DNA of 64,000 nt from an uncultured Pelagibacteraceae bacterium (GTDB lineage: Bacteria; Pseudomonadota; Alphaproteobacteria; Pelagibacterales; AG-422-B15): assembly GCA_902614655.1 (NCBI GenBank), contig CACMLX010000001.1, positions 1-64,000 of the forward strand, read 5' to 3'. The notes beneath the pieces were generated by a model. The model searched no databases. It had not been told where the DNA came from and saw only the letters and a list, made by a program, of their open reading frames with translations. The position numbers and the translations under genes are program-made. Below are positions 36,063-44,099 of this stretch, one piece after another (within the stretch, counting starts at the first letter, position 1; the number at the start of each line of letters is the position of its first letter).

Positions 36063-36826
36063 AACTTAAATTGTTCATTTAGTATTCGTTCATCAAAAGA
36101 ATGGTCCTCATCAAATAGGAGCTCTACAACTTGATCTTTACTTTGATGTACTTCAACCATACTGATATCTCTAAACTCTGTACTATCCGCGACAACACTT
36201 ACAGGTCTTTTTTTATTTTCAATAATCTCAAATTTAACATTTGACTCATTATTCAATATCGCACCTTTCCATCTTCTTGGTCTGAAAGCACTTATAGGAG
36301 TTAATGCAAGAACATCAGCATTTATTGGAAGTATTGGACCATGAGCAGATAGGTTATAAGCAGTACTACCAGATGGTGTTGAAATTAATACACCATCACA
36401 AATTAGTTCGTCTAATCTTACTTTGCCATCAACTGAAATTTTTATCTTTGACGCTTGATGTGTTTCTCTAAGTAATGATACTTCGTTAATAGCAATCGCC
36501 TCATGAATTGAGCCATCCACACTCGTAGCTTTCATTATTAACGGAGATATTTTAATTGATTGAGATTGGTTAATTCTGTTTATCAAATCGTTTTCATTTG
36601 AAGAGTTCATCAAAAATCCAACGCTACCATAATTTAAACCAAATATTGGCAAGTGCTTATCCATGTGGGATTTTATAGCTTCAAGCATAAATCCATCACC
36701 GCCCAGGACTACTATTACATCAGCATTATCTAAGTCAGCATTACCATACTTATCTTCTAAGATCTTTTTTTGAGAACTTGCCTCATCACTGCTGGAAGCC
36801 AAAAAAACTGGTTTATTCAAATTCAT
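36059..36826 (-). CDS. nadK: NAD kinase
   Basis: A 255-residue ATP-NAD kinase producing NADP. The GGDG motif is in VVLGGDGFMLEAI (near 41-45), and NYGSVGFLMN follows. The second signature SGSTAYNLSAHGPILP carries the catalytic and NAD-binding loop, and TPISAFRPRRW the third. Alphaproteobacterial length is normal (about 255). Together with nadE at 16-18 kb it covers the last two steps to NADP. Confidence 0.94.
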   Translation of the reverse strand: MNLNKPVFLASSSDEASSQKKILEDKYGNADLDNADVIVVLGGDGFMLEAIKSHMDKHLPIFGLNYGSVGFLMNSSNENDLINRINQSQSIKISPLIMKATSVDGSIHEAIAINEVSLLRETHQASKIKISVDGKVRLDELICDGVLISTPSGSTAYNLSAHGPILPINADVLALTPISAFRPRRWKGAILNNESNVKFEIIENKKRPVSVVADSTEFRDISMVEVHQSKDQVVELLFDEDHSFDERILNEQFKF

Positions 36827-36906
36827 TGTTTTTTACCTACAAAAAAGTATTCCTTTATCCTAAAATCCCCTCTAATTGAACATAATTAATTAATTATTCT
36901 TATCTT

Positions 36907-38400
36907 ATGTCTTTAGATGGGTATTTACTCTCAATAGATCAAGGCACAACCAGTTCACGGGCCTTAATTTCGGATATTCAAGGAAATATTATTAGTCAAA
37001 AAAACTTCGAATTTAAACAGTATTTCCCAAATGATGGCTGGGTTGAGCATGATCCAATAGAAATTTTAAAAACAACACAAGACGCTATTAACTATGTAAT
37101 TAAAGAAACAAACATTAGCCCAAAAGATATTAATATTGCAGGTATAACAAATCAAAGAGAGACGGTTGTTGCATGGAACAAAATAACAGGAAAGCCAGTC
37201 TACAATGCTATTGTGTGGCAGGACAGGCGAACAGAAAACTTTTGTGAGACATTAAGAGAAAATAATTTAACAAAACTAATTCAATTAAAGACTGGTCTCA
37301 TAATAGATCCTTACTTTTCAGCAACAAAAATTAAATGGATTCTTGAAAATATTGAAGAAGCAAAAAAAACAATTCATGAAAATCATTTGTTAGTTGGAAC
37401 TATTGACTCCTGGCTCATTTGGAATTTTACAAAAGGTGAATGCCATTATACTGATGTTACAAATGCATCAAGAACAATGCTTTATAATATAAATGAAGAT
37501 TGTTGGGATGATGAATTATTAAATATTTTTAATATTAACAAATATATTTTGCCTGATGTTAAAAATTGCGTTGATGATTTTGGAGAAATAGATAGCAGTT
37601 TTTTTGGTGAAAAAATTCCAATAGGTGGCGTAGCTGGCGATCAACAGGCAGCAACTATTGGACAGGCCTGTTTCAAAGAAGGAATGGTTAAATCAACTTA
37701 TGGTACAGGTTGCTTTTTATTAATGAATACTGGAAATAAATTTATAGAGTCAGAATCTAAATTGTTGTCTACCAAAGCTTATAATATATTCGATAAAAAA
37801 GATTTTGCTTTAGAGGGCAGTATCTTCAATGCGGGCACTGTTGTTCAATGGATGCGTGATGAAATGAATTTTATTAACGATGCAAGCAAGATCGAAGAGC
37901 TTGCAAATAACAGCAAGAACACAATACAATTCATCCCTGCTTTTACTGGTTTGGGTGCTCCATATTGGAACTCTGATGTAAGGGGTCAAATTACAGGAAT
38001 TACTCGAGATACCTCTAAGGCTGATATTGCCATGGCAGCACTAAAATCAATATGTTATCAAACAAGAGACCTTCTAGAGTGCCTTCTTAACGATACAAAA
38101 CTAAAGAGAAGTGATTTTACTATTCGAGTTGATGGAGGCATGTCTAAAAATAATCTTATGATGCAATTGTTATCGGATATCACTCAAGTGAGAATTGAAA
38201 GGCCTTTGAGTCAAGAATCAACAGCTATGGGCGCAGCTTACTTAGCCGGAATGAAATCCGGTGTTTACAAAGATGTTGCAGAGGTCGAGAAATTATGGAA
38301 GACTGACCGCAATTTTGAACCCTCTATTACATTGGATGAAGCAGATCAACAATATAATAGATGGTTAAAAACGGTAAGAGGACTGATTAATAATGGTTGA
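36907..38400 (+). CDS. glpK: Glycerol kinase
   Basis: A 497-residue FGGY carbohydrate kinase. SIDQGTTSSRALISD (phosphate loop), GWVEHDPIEIL, NQRETVVAWNKITGKPVYNAIVWQDRRT (typical glycerol-kinase segments), and AGDQQAATIGQACF and DGGMSKNNLMMQLLSDI (ATP site) are all present. It phosphorylates glycerol to glycerol-3-phosphate for lipid or carbon use. glpF and glpD are not nearby. The stop overlaps the next gene's start by 8 bp, so the class II aldolase and formate dehydrogenase may belong to the same transcript. Confidence 0.96.
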   Translation: MSLDGYLLSIDQGTTSSRALISDIQGNIISQKNFEFKQYFPNDGWVEHDPIEILKTTQDAINYVIKETNISPKDINIAGITNQRETVVAWNKITGKPVYNAIVWQDRRTENFCETLRENNLTKLIQLKTGLIIDPYFSATKIKWILENIEEAKKTIHENHLLVGTIDSWLIWNFTKGECHYTDVTNASRTMLYNINEDCWDDELLNIFNINKYILPDVKNCVDDFGEIDSSFFGEKIPIGGVAGDQQAATIGQACFKEGMVKSTYGTGCFLLMNTGNKFIESESKLLSTKAYNIFDKKDFALEGSIFNAGTVVQWMRDEMNFINDASKIEELANNSKNTIQFIPAFTGLGAPYWNSDVRGQITGITRDTSKADIAMAALKSICYQTRDLLECLLNDTKLKRSDFTIRVDGGMSKNNLMMQLLSDITQVRIERPLSQESTAMGAAYLAGMKSGVYKDVAEVEKLWKTDRNFEPSITLDEADQQYNRWLKTVRGLINNG

Positions 38401-39139
38401 TGTAAAAAATAGTGTTTCAAAAGAAGAATGGGAAACAAGACAAGACTTGGCTGCATTCTATAGAACAATTCCTTATTTTGGTTGGGACGATTTAATTTTC
38501 ACACATATCTCTGCTAAAGTACCTGGGGCTGATGATGAATTCCTAATTAACCCTTATGGTTTTTTATTTGATGAAATAACTGCTTCAAATTTGGTGAAAG
38601 TTAACTTAAAGGGAAAAATACTTAGCGACACAAATAATTTTATAAATCCTGCAGGTTTTACCATTCATAGTGCAATACATGAGTCAAGAGAGGATGCACA
38701 TTGTATTGTACATCTTCACTCAAATGACGGCGTGGCAGTAGCCTCACTAAAAGATGGTTTATTACCTTTATCTCAAACTGGAATGTTAGTTAGAAGTCAA
38801 ATAGCATACCACGACTATGAAGGCGTTGCCCTTTTTGAAGAAGAAAAAGAAAGATTGGTAAAGGATCTTGGTGAAGCGCGTCTAATGATACTTAGGAATC
38901 ATGGAACATTGGCTTTAGGTAAAAATGTTGCAGAAGCATTTACCAATATATATTTCTTAGAGAAAGCGTGCTCTTATCAAGTGAGAGCTCTTTCTGGAAA
39001 TCTTGAATTGAACTACCCCTCAGAGGAATCAATTGAAACAACAAGACAGCAAGGTGAGGGAAGAGAAATGGCTGCAGCTTTGCTATGGCCTGCAGTTAAA
39101 AGAAAGATGGAGCGACTAGACTCATCTTTTCTTAATTAA
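38393..39139 (+). CDS. Class II aldolase/adducin-family protein
   Basis: A 248-residue class II aldolase/adducin domain. Zinc ligands are two His in CIVHLHSNDGVAVA and a third in RNHGTLALG (near 168). TIHSAIHESREDAHC is the preceding helix. This group (adducin-like, with WDDLIFTHISAKVPG start) lacks a firm substrate; relatives cleave or epimerise small sugar phosphates such as fuculose-1-phosphate. The start lies within the last codons of glpK, implying translational coupling. Confidence 0.88.
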   Translation: MVDVKNSVSKEEWETRQDLAAFYRTIPYFGWDDLIFTHISAKVPGADDEFLINPYGFLFDEITASNLVKVNLKGKILSDTNNFINPAGFTIHSAIHESREDAHCIVHLHSNDGVAVASLKDGLLPLSQTGMLVRSQIAYHDYEGVALFEEEKERLVKDLGEARLMILRNHGTLALGKNVAEAFTNIYFLEKACSYQVRALSGNLELNYPSEESIETTRQQGEGREMAAALLWPAVKRKMERLDSSFLN

Positions 39140-39162
39140 TCAAAATAAGTAAGGAGTTTAAG

Positions 39163-40362
39163 ATGAAAGTATTGTGTATTTTATACGATGATCCAAAAGG
39201 TGGAATGCCGTCAAGTTATCCTGTGGGAACTTTGCCAAAAATTGAAAAGTATCCGGATGGACAGACATTACCAACGCCAAAAGGTATCGATTTTAATCCA
39301 GGAGAATTGCTTGGATGTGTTTCTGGTGAACTAGGCCTGAGAAAATTTCTTGAAGATGCAGGTCATACATTAGTGGTTACTAATGATAAAGATGCTCCTG
39401 GATGTGTAGCAGAAAAAGAACTTGTTGATGCTGATGTAGTAATTTCTCAACCTTTCTTTCCATTTTATTTAACAAAAGAACGTATTGCTATGGCTAAAAA
39501 TTTAAAAATGGCAATAACTGCTGGTATCGGTTCAGATCATGTTGATTTACAGGCTGCTATGGATAATAAAATTGATGTTATGGAAGTTACTTTCTGTAAT
39601 TCAAGGTCCGTGGCTGAACATATTGTAATGATGATTTTATCTTTGGTGAGAGATTATCATAACCAATATAGAATTATTAATGAGGGCGGATGGAATATTG
39701 CAGATGCAGTACAAAGATCATACGACCTTGAGGGTATGCACGTAGGCACAGTTGCAGCCGGAAGAATAGGCTTAGATGCGTTAAGAAAACTAAAACATTT
39801 TGACGTTCACATGCATTATTTTGACAGACACAGATTACCAGAGTCAGTAGAAAAAGAATTGAATTTGACTTTTCATGATTCTGTTGAGTCAATGGTTGCA
39901 GTGTGTGACGTTGTAACAATTAATTGTCCACTTCACCCTGAAACTGAAAATCTCTTTGACGACGAGATGATCGGAAAAATGAAAAAGGGAGCATATATTG
40001 TAAATACTGCACGTGGTAAAATTTGTAATCGAGATGCAATTGCCCGCGCATTAAAGTCAGGTCAATTAAGTGGTTATGCTGGCGATGTATGGTTTCCACA
40101 ACCCGCTCCAAATGATCATGTATGGAGAACAATGCCGAATCATGGAATGACTCCGCACACCTCAGGAACTTCGCTATCAGCACAAGCAAGATATGCAGCT
40201 GGTGTAAGGGAAATTCTTGAATGCTTCTTTGCTGGAGAGGTTCAAAGAACAGAATATACAATTGTTAAAGACGGCGCACTTGCTGGAACAGGTGCTCACT
40301 CTTATAGCGAAGGTTCTGCTACAAGTGGTTCAGAAGAAGCAGCAAAATACGAGAGAAAATAG
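39163..40362 (+). CDS. fdh: NAD-dependent formate dehydrogenase
   Basis: A 399-residue metal-free D-2-hydroxyacid-dehydrogenase-family enzyme matching methylotroph FDH from end to end: QTLPTPKGIDFNPGELLG, AGIGSDHVDLQAAMDN, CNSRSVAEHIVMMILSLVRD (catalytic Asn), GTVAAGRIGLDALRKL (NAD-binding), YFDRHRLPESVEKELNLT, VNTARGKICNRDAI (catalytic Arg), GYAGDVWFPQPAPNDHVWRT, then TPHTSG (catalytic His). The long C-terminal tail GAHSYSEGSATSGSEEAAKY is FDH-specific. It oxidises formate to CO2 and NADH. AAGGAG lies upstream. Formate here could come from C1 or demethylation routes encoded elsewhere. Confidence 0.97.
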   Translation: MKVLCILYDDPKGGMPSSYPVGTLPKIEKYPDGQTLPTPKGIDFNPGELLGCVSGELGLRKFLEDAGHTLVVTNDKDAPGCVAEKELVDADVVISQPFFPFYLTKERIAMAKNLKMAITAGIGSDHVDLQAAMDNKIDVMEVTFCNSRSVAEHIVMMILSLVRDYHNQYRIINEGGWNIADAVQRSYDLEGMHVGTVAAGRIGLDALRKLKHFDVHMHYFDRHRLPESVEKELNLTFHDSVESMVAVCDVVTINCPLHPETENLFDDEMIGKMKKGAYIVNTARGKICNRDAIARALKSGQLSGYAGDVWFPQPAPNDHVWRTMPNHGMTPHTSGTSLSAQARYAAGVREILECFFAGEVQRTEYTIVKDGALAGTGAHSYSEGSATSGSEEAAKYERK

Positions 40363-40378
40363 TCTAAATTTTATATTG

Positions 40379-40398
40379 GGACGGAGTAAAATCCGTCC
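40379..40398 (+). terminator. Hairpin between formate dehydrogenase and hydroxylase genes
   Basis: GGACGGA-GTAAAA-TCCGTCC is a perfect 7-bp stem with a 6-nt loop, 17 bp after the fdh stop and 8 bp before the next ATG. The following TATATAAT is not a true T-run, so it may be an inefficient terminator, an mRNA-stabilising 3' structure, or a translational control element for the next gene. Confidence 0.45.
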
Positions 40399-40406
40399 TA
40401 TATAAT

Positions 40407-41033
40407 ATGTTTATGTTAAGTGTATTTAAAAACTATTTTTCTCACTCCACCATCTATGGCTTCTTCATAATGGCAATTGTTGGAGTGTACTATATTGTTT
40501 CAAACGGATTGTTGTCTGAATATTTATTTTGGTTTTTTATACCAATTATTCTAGCCCCCTTTTATGAATGGTATGTTCATAAGTATCAACTGCATAGAGA
40601 GCTTACAAAAAAAGAAGGTTGGTATAGAAGATATCAAATTGTATTACATCACGGACATCATAAAGATCCTGATAATATCAAACTTCAATTTGCGCCTTGG
40701 AGATACCTAATCTATACATATGGGCAAGTATATTTGCTCTATTCACTTATACTTTGGAGCTTTCCGGCAGCAATGGTGCCTTTTACAGGGCATCTAGTTT
40801 ATCACTTATGGTACGAATGGATTCATTTGGCTCATCATTCTAAAGAGTATAAACCAGTTTCAGTTATTGGAAAAAAATTAAGAGATGCTCATATGAGTCA
40901 TCATTTTCATAATGAGAATTACAACTGGGGTATTACAAATATGATCGGTGATTATTTCTTTGGTACTTTAAAAGATAACAAAACTATAAAAAAAAGTACT
41001 ACTGCGAAGTCGATAGCGGGTTATACAGATTAA
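40407..41033 (+). CDS. Membrane fatty-acid hydroxylase/sterol-desaturase superfamily protein
   Basis: 208 residues with about four hydrophobic segments and the di-iron histidine clusters of the fatty acid hydroxylase superfamily: HKYQLH (near 55), HHGHHKD (near 76-82), HLAHHS (near 145) and HMSHHFHNENYNWG (near 161). All eight-plus His expected for the two irons are present. Members hydroxylate or desaturate lipids or carotenoids. Substrate not assignable; hopanoid, ceramide-like or fatty acyl substrates are possible. ATG at 40413 is an equally possible start. A hairpin precedes it. Confidence 0.85.
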   Translation: MFMLSVFKNYFSHSTIYGFFIMAIVGVYYIVSNGLLSEYLFWFFIPIILAPFYEWYVHKYQLHRELTKKEGWYRRYQIVLHHGHHKDPDNIKLQFAPWRYLIYTYGQVYLLYSLILWSFPAAMVPFTGHLVYHLWYEWIHLAHHSKEYKPVSVIGKKLRDAHMSHHFHNENYNWGITNMIGDYFFGTLKDNKTIKKSTTAKSIAGYTD

Positions 41034-41067
41034 ATTATTAGCGCCCATACATAAAGTTGGCGCTCAA

Positions 41068-41093
41068 ACCAATTGATTATAAATCAATTGGTC
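41068..41093 (+). repeat. Perfect hairpin that nearly copies the tRNA-Thr anticodon arm
   Basis: ACCAATTGATT-ATA-AATCAATTGGT (41068-41092) is an 11-bp perfect inverted repeat. The 26 bases 41068-41093 match 41466-41491, inside the tRNA-Thr gene, at 23 positions (ACCxATTGATTAxAAATCAATTGxTC). A second small stem, AGCGCC/GGCGCT (41040-41064), lies just before it. It may be a terminator-like or RNA element, a tRNA fragment, or an attachment-type repeat. Confidence 0.6.
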
Positions 41094-41131
41094 GATATAA
41101 TATCTAGTTATTAAAAAATATGGAGTAATAA

Positions 41132-41404
41132 ATGTTTGTATCTTTTACCGATTGGGAATTCGACGGAAATATTGAAAATGCTGTTGAAAATATGAAGGGT
41201 TTTTGGCCTGAGATGAAAAAGCATGGAGCAACTAATATGCGCGCAACAGTCACGGGCGAAAAAACACTTAGAACGATGACTATTTGGACTAGCGAAGAAC
41301 AAATGAAAGCTAATATCGATGAAATTAGAGCAGCGGCTGCTAAAGCTGTAGGCATGACCACAACAAATGGAATGATGGGTACTATCGCAGTCGAGCTTGA
41401 ATGA
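41132..41404 (+). CDS. Small dimeric alpha/beta-barrel-like protein (ABM-type fold)
   Basis: 90 residues, function not known. The layout beta (MFVSFTDWEF), helix (IENAVENMKGFWPEMKKHG), beta-beta (TNMRATVTGEKTLRTMTIWT), helix (EEQMKANIDEIRAAAAKAVG), then a final beta (GMMGTIAVELE) is that of ferredoxin-like dimeric barrels such as antibiotic-biosynthesis monooxygenases and EthD-like proteins. No cofactor or metal motif is apparent. ATGGAGTAATAA gives a GGAG site 7 bp upstream. It lies between the two copies of the tRNA-Thr arm-like repeat. Confidence 0.68.
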   Translation: MFVSFTDWEFDGNIENAVENMKGFWPEMKKHGATNMRATVTGEKTLRTMTIWTSEEQMKANIDEIRAAAAKAVGMTTTNGMMGTIAVELE

Positions 41405-41436
41405 TTAATTAATGAGAAGCAGTTTTTATAATTAAG

Positions 41437-41512
41437 TGGTGCCCCCACACGGACTTGAACCGCGAACCTATTGATTACAAATCAATTGCTCTACCAATTG
41501 AGCTATAGGGGC
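41437..41512 (-). tRNA. tRNA-Thr (anticodon TGT)
   Basis: 76 nt on the minus strand, CCA encoded. The acceptor stem GCCCCTA pairs with TGGGGGC (one G-T), the discriminator is A. D-arm GCTCAATTGGTAGAGC. Anticodon arm TTGAT-TTTGTAA-ATCAA, anticodon TGT (threonine). T-arm ends TTCAAGTC. Flanked by the small barrel gene and a tiny membrane ORF. Confidence 0.96.
41466..41491 (+). repeat. Second copy of the anticodon-arm-like direct repeat (within tRNA-Thr)
   Basis: The stretch ACCTATTGATTACAAATCAA (41466-41485) continued by TTGCTC is 23/26 identical, in the same orientation, to 41068-41093, at an offset of 398 bp. This copy is simply the anticodon stem-loop and adjoining bases of tRNA-Thr. Confidence 0.6.
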
Positions 41513-41574
41513 AACTATTAAAACTTTTAAATTTTTAAGTTTTAATTGTCTATAATTATTTGTAAAATGCGAGT

Positions 41575-41673
41575 ATGAAAAAATTCTTAGATTTTATTGG
41601 TGGCCAAATTGCTCTAGCTTATTTAGTTGTATTCTTTATTTTAGTTATCTCAATGATAGCTTTAGCTTTTTAA
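41575..41673 (+). CDS. Tiny hydrophobic ORF, possible 32-residue membrane protein
   Basis: Absent from the track because of its length. It reads MKKFLDFIGGQIALAYLVVF then FILVISMIALAF: a short basic start, one amphipathic turn and a single transmembrane helix. It fills the gap between tRNA-Thr and the convergent rlmB gene and overlaps its end by 12 bp. No strong ribosome site (GCGAG only). The composition looks like a genuine single-pass miniprotein, but comparison in related genomes would be needed to be sure. Confidence 0.42.
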   Translation: MKKFLDFIGGQIALAYLVVFFILVISMIALAF

Positions 41674-42435
41674 GTTTATACTTGAAACATAGAACATAAT
41701 TATAGCTGCTGTATTTGATACATTTAAGCTCTCAAGGTTATCACTCATATTAATCTTAAGACCTTCGTCACAGAGCGAGTCAGTGATTTTCCTCATACCC
41801 TTACTCTCTGATCCTAAAATAAAAACGATTTTTTCTGGAAATGTTGTTTCCGTTATTGATCTTTCAGCTTTCATATCTAGGCCATAAATCCAATAACCAC
41901 TATCTTTTAATATTTTGATACAAGAGCTTATATTTTGGATTTTTATAAATGGCACTTTATCTAGGGCACTAGACGCAGTTTTCGCTAGAAATGAATTCTC
42001 GGTTACTGAATTGGTATTTGTTAATATTATGCCATCAATATTAAACGCGAGAGCGGATCTAAAAATTGCACCAACATTTTGTGGATCATCTAGTTGGTCC
42101 AATAATAAAATAATAGACCTCTCCTCATTTAAGTTATTAATAAAATCTGAAAGTTTGGGTGTTTGTAATTTTTCAACTCTCAAACAAATACCCTGATGAT
42201 TTGAGATACCCTTTAAGAGCAAGTCAATTTCGTCTCTAGTTTTTTTAACTGATATGACATTTATATTTTCTAGTTTTATTTCATTTTTGAGTTTTTTTTC
42301 AGCTTCTGAGGTGAAATAAACTTCATATTTAACTCTATTCTCATTCATTAAAGCTCCAACCACAGCATGATGGCCGTATATCCAGTAATCAGAATTTTGC
42401 CTTTTTTTTGGGAGTTTTTTTGATCTCTTGCTCAT
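41662..42435 (-). CDS. rlmB: 23S rRNA (Gm2251) 2'-O-methyltransferase RlmB-type SPOUT enzyme
   Basis: 257 residues. N-terminal substrate-binding region WIYGHHAVVGALMNENRVKYEVYF. SPOUT motifs: LLLDQLDDPQNVGAIFRSALAF (motif 1), FILGSESKGMRKITDSL (motif 2) and NMSDNLESLNVSNTAAIIMF (motif 3, knot). RlmB methylates G2251 of 23S rRNA in the P-loop; TrmH-like tRNA action is an alternative, but the extra N-terminal domain favours RlmB. Confidence 0.9.
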   Translation of the reverse strand: MSKRSKKLPKKRQNSDYWIYGHHAVVGALMNENRVKYEVYFTSEAEKKLKNEIKLENINVISVKKTRDEIDLLLKGISNHQGICLRVEKLQTPKLSDFINNLNEERSIILLLDQLDDPQNVGAIFRSALAFNIDGIILTNTNSVTENSFLAKTASSALDKVPFIKIQNISSCIKILKDSGYWIYGLDMKAERSITETTFPEKIVFILGSESKGMRKITDSLCDEGLKINMSDNLESLNVSNTAAIIMFYVSSINLKS

Positions 42436-42490
42436 TACGTTAATAATTTAACATTAATAATATATTTAGGTTCAAAAATATTAATATTTA

Positions 42491-42519
42491 TTGATTTAGG
42501 GTCTTTTTTTCCATATAAG
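42491..42519 (+). promoter_or_regulatory. Candidate promoter of the tRNA-Tyr/tRNA-Gly/tuf transcript
   Basis: TTGATT (42491-42496), a 17-base spacer and TATAAG (42514-42519). The predicted start would be about 60 bp before tRNA-Tyr. The 150-bp gap between rlmB and the tRNA is otherwise AT-rich, with an IR GAGAT/ATCTC just before the tRNA. Motif call only. Confidence 0.45.
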
Positions 42520-42585
42520 TCACCCCTTAAGGTTCTATAGACTAAGTCTAGGGAAACTTATCTTGAGATGTTGAAAACTATCTCG

Positions 42586-42670
42586 GGAGGGGTGCCCGAG
42601 TGGTTAAAGGGGACGGGCTGTAAACCCGTTAGCTATGCTTACGTTGGTTCGAATCCAACCCCCTCCACCA
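42586..42670 (+). tRNA. tRNA-Tyr (anticodon GTA)
   Basis: 85 nt with CCA. Acceptor GGAGGGG pairs with CCCCTCC; anticodon arm ACGGG-CTGTAAA-CCCGT gives GTA. The long variable arm (TAGCTATGCTTACG region) makes it class II. T-arm TTGGTTCGAATCCAA. First of the tRNA-Tyr, tRNA-Gly, tuf series. Confidence 0.97.
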
Positions 42671-42704
42671 CGTTAAGGTACCTTAGGGTAGCTTGAAGGA
42701 ATAA

Positions 42705-42778
42705 GCGGGTGTAGCTTAGTGGTAAAGCTCCAGCCTTCCAAGCTGATTACGAGGGTTCGATTCCCTTCACCCGCTCCA
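42705..42778 (+). tRNA. tRNA-Gly (anticodon TCC)
   Basis: 74 nt with CCA. Acceptor GCGGGTG pairs with CACCCGC, discriminator T as in bacterial tRNA-Gly. Anticodon loop CTTCCAA, anticodon TCC. The outermost anticodon-stem pair is C27-A43 instead of a Watson-Crick pair. Located 36 bp before tuf. Confidence 0.96.
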
Positions 42779-42813
42779 AAACAACGAAGACTAAAAACTG
42801 AGAGGAACAAAAA

Positions 42814-44004
42814 ATGGCTAAAGAAAAATTCGATCGAAGTAAACCACACTGTAACGTTGGAACTATCGGTCACGTGGATCATGGTAAAACAACTTTGACC
42901 GCGGCAATTACTAAAGTATTATCAGAATCAGGTGGAGCAGAATTTACCGCATATGATGCAATCGATAAGGCGCCGGAAGAAAAAGAACGTGGAATTACAA
43001 TCTCAACAGCTCACGTTGAATACACAACAGATGCAAGACATTATGCACACGTTGACTGTCCAGGACACGCTGACTATGTAAAAAATATGATTACAGGTGC
43101 TGCACAAATGGATGGAGCAATATTAGTTGTAAACGCTGCTGATGGACCAATGCCGCAAACTAGAGAACATATACTTCTTGCGCGTCAGGTTGGAGTTCCT
43201 GCAATTGTTGTTTACTTAAATAAAGTTGATCAAGTTGATGATGCAGAATTATTAGAGCTTGTTGAAGTTGAGATCAGAGACATTCTTAATGAATATGAGT
43301 TTCCAGGAGATACTACTCCAATAGTTAAAGGTTCAGCATTAGCAGCAGTTGAGAGTAGAGACGATGAAATTGGAAAAAATTCAATTGTGGAACTTATGAA
43401 AGCTGTAGATGACCACATACCTCAACCAGAACGAGATAAGGATAAGCCATTCCTTATGCCAATTGAGGATGTATTTTCAATATCTGGACGCGGTACTGTT
43501 TGCACAGGAAGAGTTGAAAGCGGTATAGTTAAAGTAGGTGAAGAGCTTGAAATTGTTGGGATTAAAGAAACCCAAAAAACAACTTGTACTGGAGTAGAGA
43601 TGTTCCGAAAACTTCTAGATACGGGTGAAGCAGGTGATAATATTGGTGCACTTTTAAGAGGCATCGAGAGAGACCAAGTTGAAAGAGGTCAAGTACTTGC
43701 ACACGTTGGCTCTATCACACCACATACTAAATTTAAATGTGAAGCTTATGTTTTGAAGAAAGAAGAGGGTGGAAGACATACTCCTTTCTTTACAAATTAT
43801 CGTCCGCAGTTTTATTTTAGAACTACTGACGTTACGGGAGTATGTAAGCTTCCTGATGGAACCGAGATGGTTATGCCTGGCGACAACATTGCAATGGAAA
43901 TAGAGCTTATAGCTCCAATTGCCATGGATAAAGGTGTACGTTTTGCAATAAGAGAAGGTGGACGTACAGTTGGATCGGGTGTTGTAACAGAAATTATCTC
44001 ATAA
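42814..44004 (+). CDS. tuf: Elongation factor Tu
   Basis: A 396-residue translational GTPase delivering aminoacyl-tRNA. G1 is [15 protein letters not shown]2 [13 protein letters not shown]3 [14 protein letters not shown]4 NKVDQ, G5 GSALAA. Domains 2 and 3 are complete, ending [27 protein letters not shown] lies upstream. It is flanked by tRNA-Gly and tRNA-Trp. The second copy usual between fusA and rpsJ is absent here, so this may be the only tuf. Confidence 0.99.
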   Translation: MAKEKFDRSKPHCNVGTIGHVDHGKTTLTAAITKVLSESGGAEFTAYDAIDKAPEEKERGITISTAHVEYTTDARHYAHVDCPGHADYVKNMITGAAQMDGAILVVNAADGPMPQTREHILLARQVGVPAIVVYLNKVDQVDDAELLELVEVEIRDILNEYEFPGDTTPIVKGSALAAVESRDDEIGKNSIVELMKAVDDHIPQPERDKDKPFLMPIEDVFSISGRGTVCTGRVESGIVKVGEELEIVGIKETQKTTCTGVEMFRKLLDTGEAGDNIGALLRGIERDQVERGQVLAHVGSITPHTKFKCEAYVLKKEEGGRHTPFFTNYRPQFYFRTTDVTGVCKLPDGTEMVMPGDNIAMEIELIAPIAMDKGVRFAIREGGRTVGSGVVTEIIS

Positions 44005-44008
44005 CTGG

Positions 44009-44084
44009 AGGAGTGTAGCTCAACTGGTAGAGCACCGGTCTCCAAAACCGGGGGTTGGGGGTTCGAGTCCCTTCGCTCCTGCCA
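44009..44084 (+). tRNA. tRNA-Trp (anticodon CCA)
   Basis: 76 nt with 3' GCCA. Acceptor AGGAGTG pairs with CGCTCCT (one G-T), discriminator G. Anticodon arm CCGGT-CTCCAAA-ACCGG gives CCA. T-loop TTCGAGT. It starts 4 bp after the tuf stop; the tuf-trnW-secE-nusG order is widespread in Alphaproteobacteria. Confidence 0.97.
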
Positions 44085-44099
44085 ATAAAGGTAAATTTT

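Noticed and set aside
42673-42882. Minus-strand ORF with GEGNRTLVISLEGWSFTTKLHP
   Set aside because: Reads through tRNA-Gly and the tuf start on the opposite strand; a typical spurious tRNA-derived ORF.
44055-44099. Extended secE start
   Set aside because: Begins within tRNA-Trp; SecE proper starts at 44100.
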